Below are positions 18,249 to 27,897 of a stretch of 64,000 bases of DNA, one piece after another. Location: NCBI GenBank assembly GCA_945862315.1, contig CAMAXW010000018.1, positions 1-64,000 of the forward strand, read 5' to 3'. Below the pieces are notes generated by a model. The model saw only the letters and a list, made by a program, of their open reading frames with translations, searched no databases and was not told where the DNA came from. A program made the position numbers and the translations under genes. Origin of the DNA: Klebsiella pneumoniae. Its GTDB lineage: Bacteria > Pseudomonadota > Gammaproteobacteria > Ga0077536. The first letter of the stretch is position 1, and every line of letters begins with the position of its first letter.

Positions 18249-19346
18249 ATGTTCAAACGCGTGCTTATTTTGATCGCCGTTGCAGGCCTTATTTTTGGTG
18301 GCCTCGCGGTTGCCAAATATCGGCAAATTCAGGCGCTAAAAGCCCATTTCTCGCGCCCGCAACCACCCACCCAAGTCGCGGCGGTCACCGTTGAAAGCCG
18401 CCAGTGGGGTCGTTCGTTGTTTGCCGTGGGCTCGCTGAGCGCGGTCCAAGACGTGAATGTGATGAGCGAAGTGCCGGGCCAAATTTCTGCCATCCTGTTT
18501 GAATCAGGCAAAGAAGTGCACGCGGGAGATGTGCTGGTAACCCTCGATGCCAGCATCGATGAGGCCGAATTACGGGGCCACGAAGCCTTGCTCCGTCTGG
18601 CCGATATTCAGTTCCAGCGGGCCGAAGAACTCCAGCGTAAACGCACGATGTCGCGCGCTCAGTACGACGAAGCGGCCGCGCGACGGGCCGAGGCAGAGGC
18701 CTTGGTTGCAGCCAAACGCGCCTACCTCGCTAAAAAATCTATCCGCGCCCCGATTTCCGGCACGCTCGGCATCCGGCGTATCGATCTCGGCGATTACCTC
18801 GCGCCCGGTTCGCCAGTGGTAACGCTGCAATCCATGGATCCGATATTCGTGGATTTCCGGCTGCCAGAGCGCTTTATCACCAGACTCAGCAAAGGCCAAA
18901 CGGCCACGCTGAGCGTGCAGGCGCGGCCACAGGAAGTTTTCACTAGCCACATTACCGCCATCGATCCGGCTGTGGATGTGGCCACTCGCATGGTGAAGGT
19001 CCGTGCCAAATTGCCTAACCCCGAGGGTAAATTACGGCCCGGTATGTTTGCGGAAGTGAACGTTGTGGAAACCACCATCGACGAGGTGCTGACCGTACCC
19101 GAAACCGCCATCACCTATAGCCCCTACGGCAGTTCCGTATTTTTGATCGAAACCCACGCAGGGGGACTGAAGGTCAACCGACGGCCGGTCACCACCGGCG
19201 AAGTTCGGGACGGCTGGGTTGCGGTGAGCAAAGGTCTCAGCGCGGGTGACCGCATCGTGGCCGTGGGGCAAAACAAACTCCGCAACGACCTTACCGTGGC
19301 GATCGTTGCCAGCCCCACCGCTGCCCCTGCCCCTGCCGGCCCGTGA
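18249..19346 (+). CDS. RND efflux membrane-fusion (adaptor) protein
   Basis: Periplasmic adaptor that links an RND pump to an outer-membrane channel. The 365-residue protein has an N-terminal membrane anchor (about 5-25), a lipoyl half-motif (VMSEVPGQISAILFESGKEVHAGDVLVTLD), a short alpha-hairpin, the second lipoyl half (KKSIRAPISGTLGIRRIDLGDYLAPG), a beta-barrel domain and a C-terminal proximal domain. The hairpin is short and resembles adaptors of the MexE/MdtA-like and heavy-metal-like groups less than AcrA. The last codons overlap the pump start by GTGA. No outer-membrane factor follows, so a channel from elsewhere is used. Confidence 0.94.
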   Translation: MFKRVLILIAVAGLIFGGLAVAKYRQIQALKAHFSRPQPPTQVAAVTVESRQWGRSLFAVGSLSAVQDVNVMSEVPGQISAILFESGKEVHAGDVLVTLDASIDEAELRGHEALLRLADIQFQRAEELQRKRTMSRAQYDEAAARRAEAEALVAAKRAYLAKKSIRAPISGTLGIRRIDLGDYLAPGSPVVTLQSMDPIFVDFRLPERFITRLSKGQTATLSVQARPQEVFTSHITAIDPAVDVATRMVKVRAKLPNPEGKLRPGMFAEVNVVETTIDEVLTVPETAITYSPYGSSVFLIETHAGGLKVNRRPVTTGEVRDGWVAVSKGLSAGDRIVAVGQNKLRNDLTVAIVASPTAAPAPAGP

Positions 19347-22300
19347 ATCATTTCACCGATATTTTTATCCGCCGGCCGGTGCTGGCAAGCGTCATCAGCC
19401 TGCTGATTTTTATTCTGGGCTTGCGGGCGATCGTCAGCCTCGACGTGCGGCAATATCCCAAGACCGAAAACACTATCGTCACCGTCCGCACCCCCTATCC
19501 GGGGGCGAGCAGTGAACTGGTGAAAGGTTTCATCACCACCCCGCTGCAGCAGGCTATCGCAGAAGCCGACGGCATCGACTACATCACCTCCAGCAGCAAG
19601 CAGGGAATATCCACGATCGAGGTCTACATGAAATTGAACTACGACGCCCACGCGGCGGTGTCGGAAATTCAAGCGAAAGTGGCCAGCCAACGCAACGTGC
19701 TGCCCGAACAAGCAGACGACCCGATTATCGAGTCCGTGACGGGCGATGCCACAGCACTCATGTACATCGCCTTCTACAGCACTAGCATGTCGCGTCAGCA
19801 GATCGCCGACTACCTCTTGCGGGTCGTACGTCCACAACTACAAGCCATCACGGGCGTGGCAAAAGCGCAGATTTTCGGCAACCAAGCATTTGCTATGCGC
19901 ATCTGGCTCGACCCTCGGCGCATGGTGGCGCATAACGTCACGGCCAACGACGTGCGCGAGGTGCTGGAGAAAAACAATTACTTGGTTGGCGTGGGCGCTA
20001 CCCGCGGCAAACTGGTGTCGATCGATCTCACCACCACAACGGATATCAACCGCACGCAAGATTTCAGCGACTTGGTGATCCGCACTCAAAACGGCGCGCT
20101 CGTGCGCATTGCCGATGTGGCACGGGCTGAACTGGGCGCAGAAGACTACAACGCCAGCAGTTTGTACAAAGATAAAACCGCGACCTACATCGGCATCGAC
20201 GCCGCGCCCGGGGCTAATCCGCTGAGCGTCGCGGAGCGAGTGCGGGCGGTCATGCCGGCGCTCAAAACACAAATGCCCGCCGATTTAGAGGTCTACATTC
20301 CCTACGACGCCAGCGTGTTCATTCAGGAATCTATTCGCGAGGTTTTCGCGAGTCTCGCCGAAAGTCTGGTGATTGTGCTGTTGGTGATTTATCTATCGCT
20401 AGGTTCGCTGCGGGCGGCGCTAATCCCCGCGATAGCGGTCCCGTTATCGGTGGTTGGCGCGGCATTTCTCATGCTGCTAATGGGGTTTTCGGTCAATTTG
20501 CTCACGCTACTGGCGATGGTCTTGGCCATCGGGCTCGTTGTCGACGACGCCATCGTGGTGGTCGAGAACGTCCATCGACACATTGCCGAGGGCAAGTCCC
20601 GCCGAGACGCAGCGCTGGTGGGCGCGCGCGAACTCTGGCTGCCCATCATCGCCATGACCACCACGCTGATGGCGGTGTACGCCCCGGTAGGTTTCATGGG
20701 GGGCTTGGTCGGCACGTTATTCACCGAGTTTGCTTTCTCGCTGGCGGGTGCCGTACTCATTTCAGGAGTGGTGGCCCTGACGTTATCGCCCATGTTGGCC
20801 TCGCGCATCCTCAGCGATGGCCCGCCCACGGGCTTCGAGCGCCGCGTGGAGCAAGGATTTAACGCGTTGGCCGACGCTTATCGCAGGTTTCTCCGCAAGC
20901 ACCTGCCCTATTGGCCGGTGTTCGTTGCGTTTGCGTTCGTGGTGTTGCTGAGTATGTTTCCGCTGTACCTCACCAGCCAGAAGGAACTCGCTCCCAACGA
21001 GGATCAAGGCGTACTGCTGGTGGCTGCCCGGGGTCCAGAAACCGCCACCATCGACTACACGCAGCGCTACGTCGCCGACACCCTCGCCACTTTCGAAAAA
21101 ATTCCAGAATATTTTGAGAGCTTCTCTATTTTGGGGTTTAACGGTTCGCCCAATACCGCCTTTGGCGGTTTCAAGATTGTGCCCATGGCTAACCGGGATC
21201 GTTCACAACAGCAAGTGCTCGAAGATTTACAGGGTCGGCTTAATCAGCAGGTGGGACAGCAGGTGGCGGCCTTTCCGCGACCCAGCCTACCGGGCGCCGG
21301 ACGCGGTCTGCCGGTGCAATTCGTGGTGCGTTCACCCGACGACTACGCCGGACTCGATCGGGCGGTAGACGACCTCCTGAGTACCGCCATGAAAAGCGGA
21401 AAATTTATGTTTTTGCAAAAATCAGTGGAGTTCTCTCGCCCTAAGATCACCTTGGAGATCGACCGTAATCGTGCCGCCATCTTAGGGGTTTCGATGGAAA
21501 ACATTGGTCGGGAACTCGCCACCGCGTTGGGTGGCAATCACGTCAACTGGTTTAACCTCGAAGGACGAAGCTACAAAGTGATCGCGCAAGTGGAAGATCA
21601 CTTTCGGGCTAATCCAAGCTTGCTAGACACCTACTATCTGCGGGTGGCCAGTGGCGAACTGGTGCCGATGTCCGCGCTGGTGAGCTTTAAGGCAAGCGTC
21701 GAGCCTAGCGAACGCACCCAATTCCAACAGCTCAACTCACTCACGCTGCAGGGGATCGCAGCCCCTGGGGTCTCTATGGGCGATGCGCTGGACTACCTGC
21801 AAGAGACCGCGCAGAGCTCGCTGCCGAGCGGCTATAGCTACGATTTTTCTGGGTCTACACGGCAGTATCGACAAGAAGGCAATGCGCTCGTGTTGACGCT
21901 TTTTCTCGCGACATTCGTCATCTATTTGGTATTAGCAGCGCAGTTTGAAAGCTGGCGCGACCCGCTGATCATCCTGATGTCGGTGCCGATGTCGATATCG
22001 GGGGCACTAGCGTTCATCAACTTAGGCTACGCGACTATCAACATCTACACCCAAGTGGGCCTGATTACGCTCATCGGATTAGTCACAAAAAATGGCATTT
22101 TGATCGTCGAGTTTGCTAACCATCTGCAGCGCACGCAGCATCTCAACAAAATTGACGCCGCCATCGCCGGTGCCGCCACCCGTTTACGGCCCATCCTCAT
22201 GACCACTGTGACGATGATGATGGCCATGCTGCCGCTGCTCGCGGCCATCGGCCCAGGTGCGATGAGCCGCTCGCATATTGGGCTGACCATCGCGGCGGGG

Positions 22301-22393
22301 CTGGGTATTGGCACGCTGTTTACGCTGTTCGTCGTGCCTGCCTTCTATGTGTGGTTGGCGACGGATCATCGTGGCGTGGCATCGCAAACTTAG
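19343..22393 (+). CDS. RND efflux pump, inner-membrane transporter (HAE1 family)
   Basis: Proton-driven export pump of 1016 residues with the AcrB layout: 12 membrane segments and two large periplasmic loops. It starts RRPVLASVISLLIFILG; the paired Asp of the proton relay sit in GLVVDDAIVVVENVHR (segment 4), and the matching second half has LIGLVTKNGILIVEFAN. Most similar in look to the MexK/MdtB/TriC-like hydrophobe/amphiphile group. The GTG start overlaps the adaptor stop by four bases, so the two are coupled. The substrate is unknown; no regulator gene is adjacent. Confidence 0.95.
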   Translation: MNHFTDIFIRRPVLASVISLLIFILGLRAIVSLDVRQYPKTENTIVTVRTPYPGASSELVKGFITTPLQQAIAEADGIDYITSSSKQGISTIEVYMKLNYDAHAAVSEIQAKVASQRNVLPEQADDPIIESVTGDATALMYIAFYSTSMSRQQIADYLLRVVRPQLQAITGVAKAQIFGNQAFAMRIWLDPRRMVAHNVTANDVREVLEKNNYLVGVGATRGKLVSIDLTTTTDINRTQDFSDLVIRTQNGALVRIADVARAELGAEDYNASSLYKDKTATYIGIDAAPGANPLSVAERVRAVMPALKTQMPADLEVYIPYDASVFIQESIREVFASLAESLVIVLLVIYLSLGSLRAALIPAIAVPLSVVGAAFLMLLMGFSVNLLTLLAMVLAIGLVVDDAIVVVENVHRHIAEGKSRRDAALVGARELWLPIIAMTTTLMAVYAPVGFMGGLVGTLFTEFAFSLAGAVLISGVVALTLSPMLASRILSDGPPTGFERRVEQGFNALADAYRRFLRKHLPYWPVFVAFAFVVLLSMFPLYLTSQKELAPNEDQGVLLVAARGPETATIDYTQRYVADTLATFEKIPEYFESFSILGFNGSPNTAFGGFKIVPMANRDRSQQQVLEDLQGRLNQQVGQQVAAFPRPSLPGAGRGLPVQFVVRSPDDYAGLDRAVDDLLSTAMKSGKFMFLQKSVEFSRPKITLEIDRNRAAILGVSMENIGRELATALGGNHVNWFNLEGRSYKVIAQVEDHFRANPSLLDTYYLRVASGELVPMSALVSFKASVEPSERTQFQQLNSLTLQGIAAPGVSMGDALDYLQETAQSSLPSGYSYDFSGSTRQYRQEGNALVLTLFLATFVIYLVLAAQFESWRDPLIILMSVPMSISGALAFINLGYATINIYTQVGLITLIGLVTKNGILIVEFANHLQRTQHLNKIDAAIAGAATRLRPILMTTVTMMMAMLPLLAAIGPGAMSRSHIGLTIAAGLGIGTLFTLFVVPAFYVWLATDHRGVASQT

Positions 22394-22419
22394 ACCCTGC
22401 GTTTTTTTGAGGAAACAAT

Positions 22420-23196
22420 ATGTCCAACAATCTATTTGATCTCACTGGCAAGGTCGCCCTCATTACCGGTGGCAGCCGGGGTCTGGGTCGCCAAATGGCG
22501 CTCGCTTTTGCTGACTATGGTGCGGATGTCATCATCGCCAGCCGCAAACTTGAGGCCTGCATCGAGGTGGCCAAAGAAGTGGAAGCACGCGGCCGCCGCG
22601 CGCTCGCCCACGCCTGTCATGTGGGGCGCTGGGCCGATTTGGATGCCTTGGTGGAGGTGTCCCTGAAGACCTTCGGCAAGGTCGATATTCTGGTTAACAA
22701 TGCGGGGCTGTCCCCGCTATACCCGGCGCTAGATGAGGTCACCGAAGAGCTATTCGACAAAGTCTTGGCCATCAATCTCAAAGGCCCGTTTCGCTTAGCA
22801 GCCCTACTGGGCAAGCATATGGCGGCCGGTGATGGCGGTTCTATCATCAATGTGTCGAGCACTGCCGCTGTAACCCCCAGTCCCAAGTCCGAGCCCTATG
22901 GCGCGGCCAAGGCGGGGCTGAACGCGCTGACACGCTCCTTGGCTTATGCCTATGGCCCTAAAGTACGGGTGAACTGCATCATGCCAGGCCCCTTTTTGAC
23001 CGACATTTCGAAGGCCTGGGACTTGGCCGCCTTCGAGCGCAGCGCCAAAGCCCGCATCCCCCTAGGTCGTGGTGGGCAGCCCCACGAAATTGTGGGTGCA
23101 GCGCTGTATCTGGCCAGTGCCGCGTCTAGCTTTACCACCGGCACGGTGCTGCCCGTCGATGGCGGCGTGCAGGGCAATCCTCAGGTATTGGACTAA
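22420..23196 (+). CDS. Short-chain dehydrogenase/reductase
   Basis: NAD(P)-dependent oxidoreductase of 258 residues. It has TGGSRGLG (16-23), Ser41-Arg42 after strand 2 (NADP preference), NNAG (93-96), catalytic Ser147, Tyr160 and Lys164 (YGAAK), and the usual end VLPVDGG. A GAGGA lies about 7 bases before the ATG. It follows the pump after 26 bases and could be on its transcript. It resembles 3-oxoacyl-ACP-reductase-like and gluconate-dehydrogenase-like SDRs; the substrate cannot be told. Confidence 0.9.
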   Translation: MSNNLFDLTGKVALITGGSRGLGRQMALAFADYGADVIIASRKLEACIEVAKEVEARGRRALAHACHVGRWADLDALVEVSLKTFGKVDILVNNAGLSPLYPALDEVTEELFDKVLAINLKGPFRLAALLGKHMAAGDGGSIINVSSTAAVTPSPKSEPYGAAKAGLNALTRSLAYAYGPKVRVNCIMPGPFLTDISKAWDLAAFERSAKARIPLGRGGQPHEIVGAALYLASAASSFTTGTVLPVDGGVQGNPQVLD

Positions 23197-23347
23197 GCGC
23201 TTGCCGGGCGCATAAACACCCGTCGCGGCGCAGGAGCGTCGCGGCCGGTACACGCCCCGCCCGCCGAGACCACCCAAAGTTTTCCTTGATAGGCGCCCCA
23301 CCGTGGCGAGGTCATACCCTCAGCACGCCCGCGGCGCGGGCGCCCTG

Positions 23348-25381
23348 TCAACTGGTCGCCGTCAACCCCGGATAGTCGAGCGGCACCTCTTCTAGGGCGA
23401 GTGCCACGCCAGGTGGTGAGTAGCGCGCATAACTGGCAAGCACGCTGGGGGCCAGCGGCCCACCCAGTCGCGGCAACTCACCGAGTTTTAATCCTTGGCG
23501 TACCAGAAAAGCAAAATAGGTATGTCGCAGGGCGTCCAAGGTGATTTCTGCCGGGTGCGCAAGCCCGGCGTCGTGGGCGACATACAGCAACACAGCCGAG
23601 AGTTCGGCGGCGTCACGCGCGCGTGCCAAACCTTGCGGCACCACCCCACCCAAGGCGGCGTCCTCCTGTGCCAGGCGGGTCAACAGTGCCGCATAACCCG
23701 CATTTAAACGCACGCCGCGTGGCGGCAACCCCACTTGCAGCAGGCCATCCGCACCCGCATCAGCCCACTTAAACTGGCCTAACTCCACCCCGCTCACGCC
23801 ACTCATGAGCATAGCGATCATCAGCTTGGTAGGGTCGTCAGCGGTTGCCAGCAACGCCCTGACTTCTGCCGGCAGCAGTTCGCGCGGCAGCGGCGCCGTG
23901 GCGGCCGGCAACGCCAACGGCACGAGCGCTGCGTGTGCGTAGGCATCGGACGCTGACGGCGACAGCACGGGCCACACCCCCGGGGGATTCGCCGCATAGA
24001 CTACCGACGGCGCGTCGTTCGCACTGGGTTCGGCTGGCGGCTTTCGACTCAGAAACTCCATTAGCCACACCCCTAGCAGAGCGAAGACAAAGGCACCTCC
24101 GAGGCTGATCGCGGCATCTCGACCATAATCCGGCCGGCTCGGCCGTAACGGCAGGTCGGGGGGCGACAACACACTGACGGTGGGTAGCAATTCGGCTCCA
24201 GCCACTTCGGTTTGAACCAGCCGTTCGCGCAGCGGTTTAGCCTGTGCCTCGAGATCCAGCAGTTGCTCTTGCTGCAAGCTGAACGCCTCGAAGTGTTGCG
24301 CAAAGGTGGTCAGCGCGCCCCGCAGCGACGCTTGTTCCGCGAGCAACGAAGCTTTATGGCTCCGCACGCTGGCCAACTGCGTTTCAGCCTGACTACGCAC
24401 TTCCCGAGTCGCCGTTTCCTGTTGGGTGGCGAAGTCGCGTTCAGCCTGCGCCAGCGCCTTTTTCGCATCCACAATTTCCGGCGCGATCTGGGCGAATTTA
24501 TCGGTGTAGCGATCAGCATTAGCGCGCACCTGATCGCGCAGCAAGGCGATACGCTCGGTCAAACGATCTAGGGCCGCGCGGTCGCGTTCTTGGGTCACCG
24601 GCTCGCCTAGCTCTATCGCCCGCCTGACGGCTACCAGATAGGCGCTCGCTTTGAGTTCTTCTTCCTCAGCCTTGCCGAGCGAGTCATTCAGGCCACGTAA
24701 CTTCGCCGTTTCGCGGTTCTCGGTGCGGTCGCTCGAGACTATTCCGTAGCGCTCCCGGTAGGCGTCGAGCGCGCTGCGCTGGGTTGCAATGCGCGCCTCG
24801 AGTTGCTGTAACTCAAGCTGCAGCCGATCCCCTTTGGTGCTACGCGTCGTGGTGTTCGAGGCCACACGCCTCGTCTCATAAGCGGCTAACCAAGCGATCA
24901 ACATGCGCTGTGGCAGCGCCGGATTTGCCCCTTCCAGCGCCAGCTGAATCAAGTTGGTCGCGGCGTCATATTCGATGTTAAGCAGGGCCTGCAACCCAGC
25001 CTCGGGGTTCAATTCGGCGCCTAGCGTGCGTAATTCTGCGGTGAATTGCTGGGCCACCTGCGTCACGACCGAAGGGCTCAAAAAGCGCTGTCGTTCAGTG
25101 GCTAGCACCTGTTGGTTGTCCGGCGGCGCACTGAAGACAACGTTTTGGTCGTCCTGCGAGCGTAGGGAGTCTGCGCGATTGCGCGCCGGCTCTACCAGCA
25201 GGGTTGCCACACTGCGATACACCGGCGCGCGCGCAAAAGTGAACCCCAGCCCAGCCGTAGCACTCAGTACCAGCAGAATGATGAACAACCTGCCCCGCAG
25301 GGGGAATGACCACATCCGCCGCCACCCGGTGCGTGGCGCACGCGCGCCAAAAACCTCTTGCGTGTCCTCCAGCCTTTTCAT
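23348..25381 (-). CDS. Wzz/GumC-like chain-length protein fused to a tyrosine-recombinase-like domain
   Basis: A 677-residue protein with two unrelated parts. Residues 1-445 are a polysaccharide co-polymerase: membrane segment at about 31-50, a periplasmic domain with long coiled coils (about 185-390), the Pro-rich LSPPDLPLRPSRPDY and a second membrane segment (about 424-443). After a linker, residues about 499-655 follow the catalytic fold of phage-type integrases: ELLPAEVRALL, then ITLDALRHTYFAFLVRQG and LASYARYSPPG. Arg619 and Tyr651 or Tyr654 fit box II and the nucleophile position, but the first catalytic Arg is a Ser (SGVSGVEL), the box II His three residues before the Arg is Asp and LGH is LGG. 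So no recombinase activity is expected. It probably controls exopolysaccharide length or export, with the C-terminal part as a cytoplasmic binding module. Confidence 0.85.
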   Translation of the reverse strand: MKRLEDTQEVFGARAPRTGWRRMWSFPLRGRLFIILLVLSATAGLGFTFARAPVYRSVATLLVEPARNRADSLRSQDDQNVVFSAPPDNQQVLATERQRFLSPSVVTQVAQQFTAELRTLGAELNPEAGLQALLNIEYDAATNLIQLALEGANPALPQRMLIAWLAAYETRRVASNTTTRSTKGDRLQLELQQLEARIATQRSALDAYRERYGIVSSDRTENRETAKLRGLNDSLGKAEEEELKASAYLVAVRRAIELGEPVTQERDRAALDRLTERIALLRDQVRANADRYTDKFAQIAPEIVDAKKALAQAERDFATQQETATREVRSQAETQLASVRSHKASLLAEQASLRGALTTFAQHFEAFSLQQEQLLDLEAQAKPLRERLVQTEVAGAELLPTVSVLSPPDLPLRPSRPDYGRDAAISLGGAFVFALLGVWLMEFLSRKPPAEPSANDAPSVVYAANPPGVWPVLSPSASDAYAHAALVPLALPAATAPLPRELLPAEVRALLATADDPTKLMIAMLMSGVSGVELGQFKWADAGADGLLQVGLPPRGVRLNAGYAALLTRLAQEDAALGGVVPQGLARARDAAELSAVLLYVAHDAGLAHPAEITLDALRHTYFAFLVRQGLKLGELPRLGGPLAPSVLASYARYSPPGVALALEEVPLDYPGLTATS

Positions 25382-26067
25382 TTTCAGCCTCCAGCCCAGT
25401 TTCGCAAGCGTTGCGGAAGGGAACTATAAACGGCCCGTTTAGGGGAAGTCGTGTCTTTTCGCATCGTTGGCTTGCGGCTTATTATCAGGGCCGCCTCACG
25501 ACAGTCAGTCTTGGGCTGGCGATGGACAGTAATCGTAGCGCGACTCGCAACAAGCCCTGCGGATTAAGGCCCAGTTCGCGATCCCGCGCCTTGATATGGC
25601 GCAGGTCCAAGCGCCCCAGAGACGGGTCAATGAACCAACCCGATAGGAGGCCGCGGTGACCGCATTCGAATCCTTAAGAGTGAGCCGCTCTGGCGGCTCC
25701 GGATACCGCGGCGCAGGCATGCCCCTCTCAACGTGTGGGTTGCGTTGGGCCGCACGTCACGGCCTTGAAGCCTTAAAAATCTGGCCCCAACAAACGCCGA
25801 GCGCCGCGCGGCGCGAGCTTCGTGGCAACGCGTTCGTGGGGGCGACAAACCGCTTTTAGCTGGCCAGGCCAACGCGACGCACGGGACTTGCGCAGGGCAC
25901 GCCGACCTGCGAGCCTCGAAGCTCGAGCCTCCCCCGGCTTATCAGACTGCCTCGGCAACGCGGTGTTTATAAAATACTGCGCGCCATGGCCACCCCACGA
26001 CCCACTACAGCCAGCAGTGACTGAATTATTCCCGGTAATTTAGGCATTTTGGGCCGAGCGCCACGAC
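25382..26067. other. Long intergenic region without a supported gene
   Basis: 686 bases between two divergent genes (Wzz fusion and acyltransferase). No complete gene was recognised. It holds a 7-bp GC hairpin (GAGCCGC, loop TCTG, GCGGCTC at 25682-25699) without a T-run; a strong AGGAGG at 25645-25650 followed by a GTG frame to 25859 whose 67 residues resemble nothing; and, on the minus strand, a 62-codon frame (25485-25673) with coding-like third positions but no standard start, perhaps a gene relic. It becomes AT-rich just before 26068, where the acyltransferase promoter should lie. Confidence 0.5.
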
Positions 26068-27117
26068 ATGAGAATTAATTCGCTACATTATTTTAGGGCG
26101 ATAGCCATCCTCTTGATCGTGGCCGGCCATTCCTATGCTTTCTGGTATGTCGACACGCTGGGCGAGAAAATCCTTGCCAACCTCATTACCGGCGGCTCCG
26201 CGCTGTTTGTTTTTATCTCAGGATTTCTGTTCCATCATTTGAATGCCCATCAATTCGCCTATGCGCGGTTTATCGGCCAAAAAATAAAATACGTTCTCTT
26301 GCCCTACCTAATCCTCTCTATGACCGGCCTCCTGTTATTTACCGCATATCCCGGAACCGACCGCAGCAGCCCAGCGCTGGCGGCCAGTTGGGCGGCGGGC
26401 TGGGCAGAATATCTGGCGCTGGCCGCGCGCTACTTGTGGACCGGCGAGCTGTTTACGGCTTACTGGTACGTCCCTTTTATCATGATAATTTTTTTTCTAG
26501 CACCCCTGTTTGTCTGGCAGACGACCCTCGCGCGCCGCACACAACTGGCTATTTTCGTGAGTTTTCTGGGGTTGGCGCTGCTGGCAAGGCGGCCCACGGG
26601 CAATTTTTCACCCGTGCATTCGGTGATTTATTATTTGCCGGCTTACCTGGCTGGCATTATGTGTTCGATCGAGCGAGTGCGGCTGTTTAAATTGCTCGAG
26701 AACAAAACGGTAGCACTGGGGATAGGGGTATTCGCACTGGCCGTTGGGCAAGCCATCCTAGAGCCCGGCTTTGGCAATTTTCACAAAAGCGACATATTTT
26801 CGTTTGCTGGCATCGATATCATCCTGATCCAGAAACTAGTCCTGTGTTTGTTTGCGTTGTCTTTGCTCAATCGCTACGAACAACGCGATATTCCGAGTTT
26901 AAATTATCTTGCCACGCTGAGCTTCGCTATCTATTTTCTGCACCCGTGGGTGTTGGTCTTGCTTAAGCGGAGCGGCGTGCTGGACTACGCGCAGGTGCTG
27001 CCAGGCTTTTTTAGTTTCGTGCTGACGGCACTCACGGTATTAGCCCTGAGCATCTTGCTGGCGCAACTGATTAAACTCGGCTTAAAAAATCGCAGCCGTT
27101 TTTTGATTGGCTGGTGA
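26068..27117 (+). CDS. Acyltransferase 3 family membrane protein
   Basis: Integral membrane O-acyltransferase of 349 residues with about ten hydrophobic segments. The N-terminal RAIAILLIVAGHSYAF carries the conserved catalytic His of this family (OafA/WecH/NodX type), and GGSALFVFISGFLF follows as usual. It probably adds an acetyl or succinyl group to a surface polysaccharide or lipid. Nearby is a chain-length protein, which supports an envelope-glycan role, though the two are divergent and 686 bases apart. The gene is less GC-rich than its neighbours, a possible sign of transfer. Confidence 0.88.
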   Translation: MRINSLHYFRAIAILLIVAGHSYAFWYVDTLGEKILANLITGGSALFVFISGFLFHHLNAHQFAYARFIGQKIKYVLLPYLILSMTGLLLFTAYPGTDRSSPALAASWAAGWAEYLALAARYLWTGELFTAYWYVPFIMIIFFLAPLFVWQTTLARRTQLAIFVSFLGLALLARRPTGNFSPVHSVIYYLPAYLAGIMCSIERVRLFKLLENKTVALGIGVFALAVGQAILEPGFGNFHKSDIFSFAGIDIILIQKLVLCLFALSLLNRYEQRDIPSLNYLATLSFAIYFLHPWVLVLLKRSGVLDYAQVLPGFFSFVLTALTVLALSILLAQLIKLGLKNRSRFLIGW

Positions 27118-27154
27118 GCTGGCACGCGCCCACCTAATGCGGTGCGTCAGCCGG

Positions 27155-27859
27155 CTACGCCTGCCAGCGCTCGATCAACTGCACCGCCAGACCGATCAAG
27201 CCACCAAACACGCCACCCCACAACACCAGCCAACCCAGATGGCGGCGGATCATTTCTTCGACGATTTCCTTGACCTTCTGGGGCGTCAGTTCGGCGAGAC
27301 GGCTATCGATAATTTGCTCGACTTGGGCAACTAAGCCGTCGGTAAAGTCCCCCTCCCCCGTGCCGCCGGGTGTTGCCGCCAGTTCTGCCAATACTCCGCG
27401 GAGCTTGGCCACAATGGGGTCTTTCAGCGGTTCCAGCGCCTTACGTCCGCCCATCATATTGAGCGCCCCACCCATGGGCGATTCCACAATGGCGTCTACC
27501 AGCAAGATAAACACGCGGTCAAAATCGATGCGTGCGCTCAACGCTTCGGCGGAACTCACCCCAGACTGGTTAAAGAAACGCTCGATGTGCACGCGCGAAA
27601 AAAACTCCGTCACGATGAGATGTTTAATCCCCGCTTTGAATTCTTCGAAGCGCATCGGAATAACACCCGATCCGTACAGATAGGGCACCCGATCAAACAG
27701 CATGTATATCGCGAGCCAGTTGGTGATGGCGCCCGAGAGCGCAAACACCCCAGCGGCGGTCACGAGGTCGCCGTAGTGCGGCATAAAATATCCCACCACC
27801 GCAATCAGCAGCGAGACCAAGTTGGTCATAAAGCTCATATTTAGCCACGACTTCCGCAC
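27155..27859 (-). CDS. DUF445 family membrane protein
   Basis: Predicted inner-membrane protein of about 234 residues. Hydrophobic segments lie near the N terminus (SFMTNLVSLLIAVVGYF), at about 40-55 and at the C terminus (LGWLVLWGGVFGGLIGLAVQLI), around a cytoplasmic or periplasmic domain. The ALSGAITNWLAIYMLFDRVPYLYGSGVIP segment is the DUF445 hallmark. I chose the GTG at 27857-27859 because GGGGGG lies 6 bases upstream; an ATG at 27838 and a TTG at 27877 are alternatives. It starts 38 bases after the EthD gene and may be the last gene of that operon. Function unknown. Confidence 0.82.
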   Translation of the reverse strand: MRKSWLNMSFMTNLVSLLIAVVGYFMPHYGDLVTAAGVFALSGAITNWLAIYMLFDRVPYLYGSGVIPMRFEEFKAGIKHLIVTEFFSRVHIERFFNQSGVSSAEALSARIDFDRVFILLVDAIVESPMGGALNMMGGRKALEPLKDPIVAKLRGVLAELAATPGGTGEGDFTDGLVAQVEQIIDSRLAELTPQKVKEIVEEMIRRHLGWLVLWGGVFGGLIGLAVQLIERWQA

Positions 27860-27897
27860 TATCTGCCCCCCGTTCAAAAATTAGCCGTTCACGCGCG

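Noticed and set aside
23327-23341. GCCCGC-GGC-GCGGGC hairpin after the Wzz-fusion gene as a terminator
   Set aside because: No T-run follows on either strand and such short GC palindromes are common here by composition.
25661-25675. TTCGAATCC resembling a tRNA T-loop
   Set aside because: The flanking bases do not pair into a T stem and no anticodon or acceptor arm can be drawn.
25656-25859. 67-codon frame after a perfect AGGAGG
   Set aside because: The ribosome-binding site is strong but the product is Arg/Gly-rich, contains a hairpin in its DNA and matches nothing; kept only as part of the intergenic description.
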